Source: Lethocerus indicus
Taxonomy: Eukaryota > Arthropoda > Insecta > Hemiptera > Belostomatidae
Length of the DNA stretch: 64,000 nucleotides
Direction: 5' to 3'
NCBI GenBank assembly: GCA_019843655.1
Contig: JACDQD010000106.1
Coordinates: 4,398,501 to 4,462,500 of the forward strand
Position numbers and translations under genes: made by a program. The notes under the pieces are model-generated. The model saw nothing but the letters and a program-made list of their open reading frames with translations, did no database searches and was not told where the DNA came from. Of this stretch, positions 63,726 through 64,000 are shown one piece after another. How positions within the stretch are numbered: the stretch's first letter is position 1; every line of letters begins with the position of its first letter.

Positions 63726-64000
63726 GTAAGTTCCAAAAGGAAATAATGGGGAAACATAACCGGGGAAATATCAGAATGTTGGCGTTAGATAGTTAGTGGA
63801 GCTAAGGCCGGAGGAGTTAAACCGCATCGAATTAGCCTTGAGGGGAGTTGACGCCGGCCAGACCGGTCGGTTTTATATAGGGAAAGGAATTAGCCGAGAT
63901 AGAGGGCAGAGGCTGTAAATTTCAAACATCTGGTTGTGCCCCGTGCTGTCTTTCCCAAATACTTGCAGCGGGCGACAACCTGGGTTCATAAACTCTGCGA
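63726..64000. other. Gene-free end of window
   Basis: GC-richer from about 63790. Would be intronic if the 36-codon candidate exon is real. No feature recognised. Confidence 0.35.

Overview
This looks like an invertebrate nuclear genome, most likely an arthropod. It has no bacterial-style gene packing, carries long dinucleotide microsatellites, has decayed Jockey-type non-LTR retrotransposon tails and a dead hAT transposase, and shows splice-like signals. CpG dinucleotides are common throughout, which does not suggest heavy germline methylation. The phylum call rests mainly on the transposon families and is moderate; I cannot name a species.

I find no complete protein-coding gene. Every ATG-to-stop frame is 154 codons or shorter, and most are what chance gives in 64 kb. 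The window is best read as intergenic or deep-intron DNA. AT-rich stretches with TAATTA-type motifs alternate with short GC- and CpG-rich islands, a texture that suggests regulatory non-coding sequence.

Layout: 0-6 kb has a ratchet-point-like splice motif on the minus strand at the left edge, a broken hAT transposase at 2.4-2.7 kb and a CT-rich block at 3 kb. At 6-15 kb there is a 0.5-kb duplicated segment (copies at 6.1 and 14.5 kb); the second copy is bounded by two copies of a split flanking sequence. The same interval has two related TATAAATAG-bearing modules at 10.0 and 10.7 kb. At 15-31.5 kb there are a plausible 59-nt minus-strand exon at 19.25 kb and three Jockey-like 3' ends (20.0 kb plus strand, 22.3 and 30.9 kb minus strand); the 22.3-kb copy has an 11-bp target-site duplication. 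At 31-40 kb there are a possible terminal exon with a poly(A) signal, a 20-bp near-perfect hairpin, a pre-miRNA-like hairpin at 37.03 kb, a probable second LINE remnant and another ratchet-like motif. At 40-64 kb there are a strong G-quadruplex motif, several hairpins, a plausible 50-nt plus-strand exon at 55.4 kb, a tRNA-like A-box at 57.5 kb, an (AG)47 array and a short ORF ending at a good splice donor near the right edge.

The two strongest exon candidates lie on opposite strands, so they cannot belong to one transcript. RNA evidence is needed for all splice-based calls. No CRISPR array, rRNA or intact tRNA was seen.
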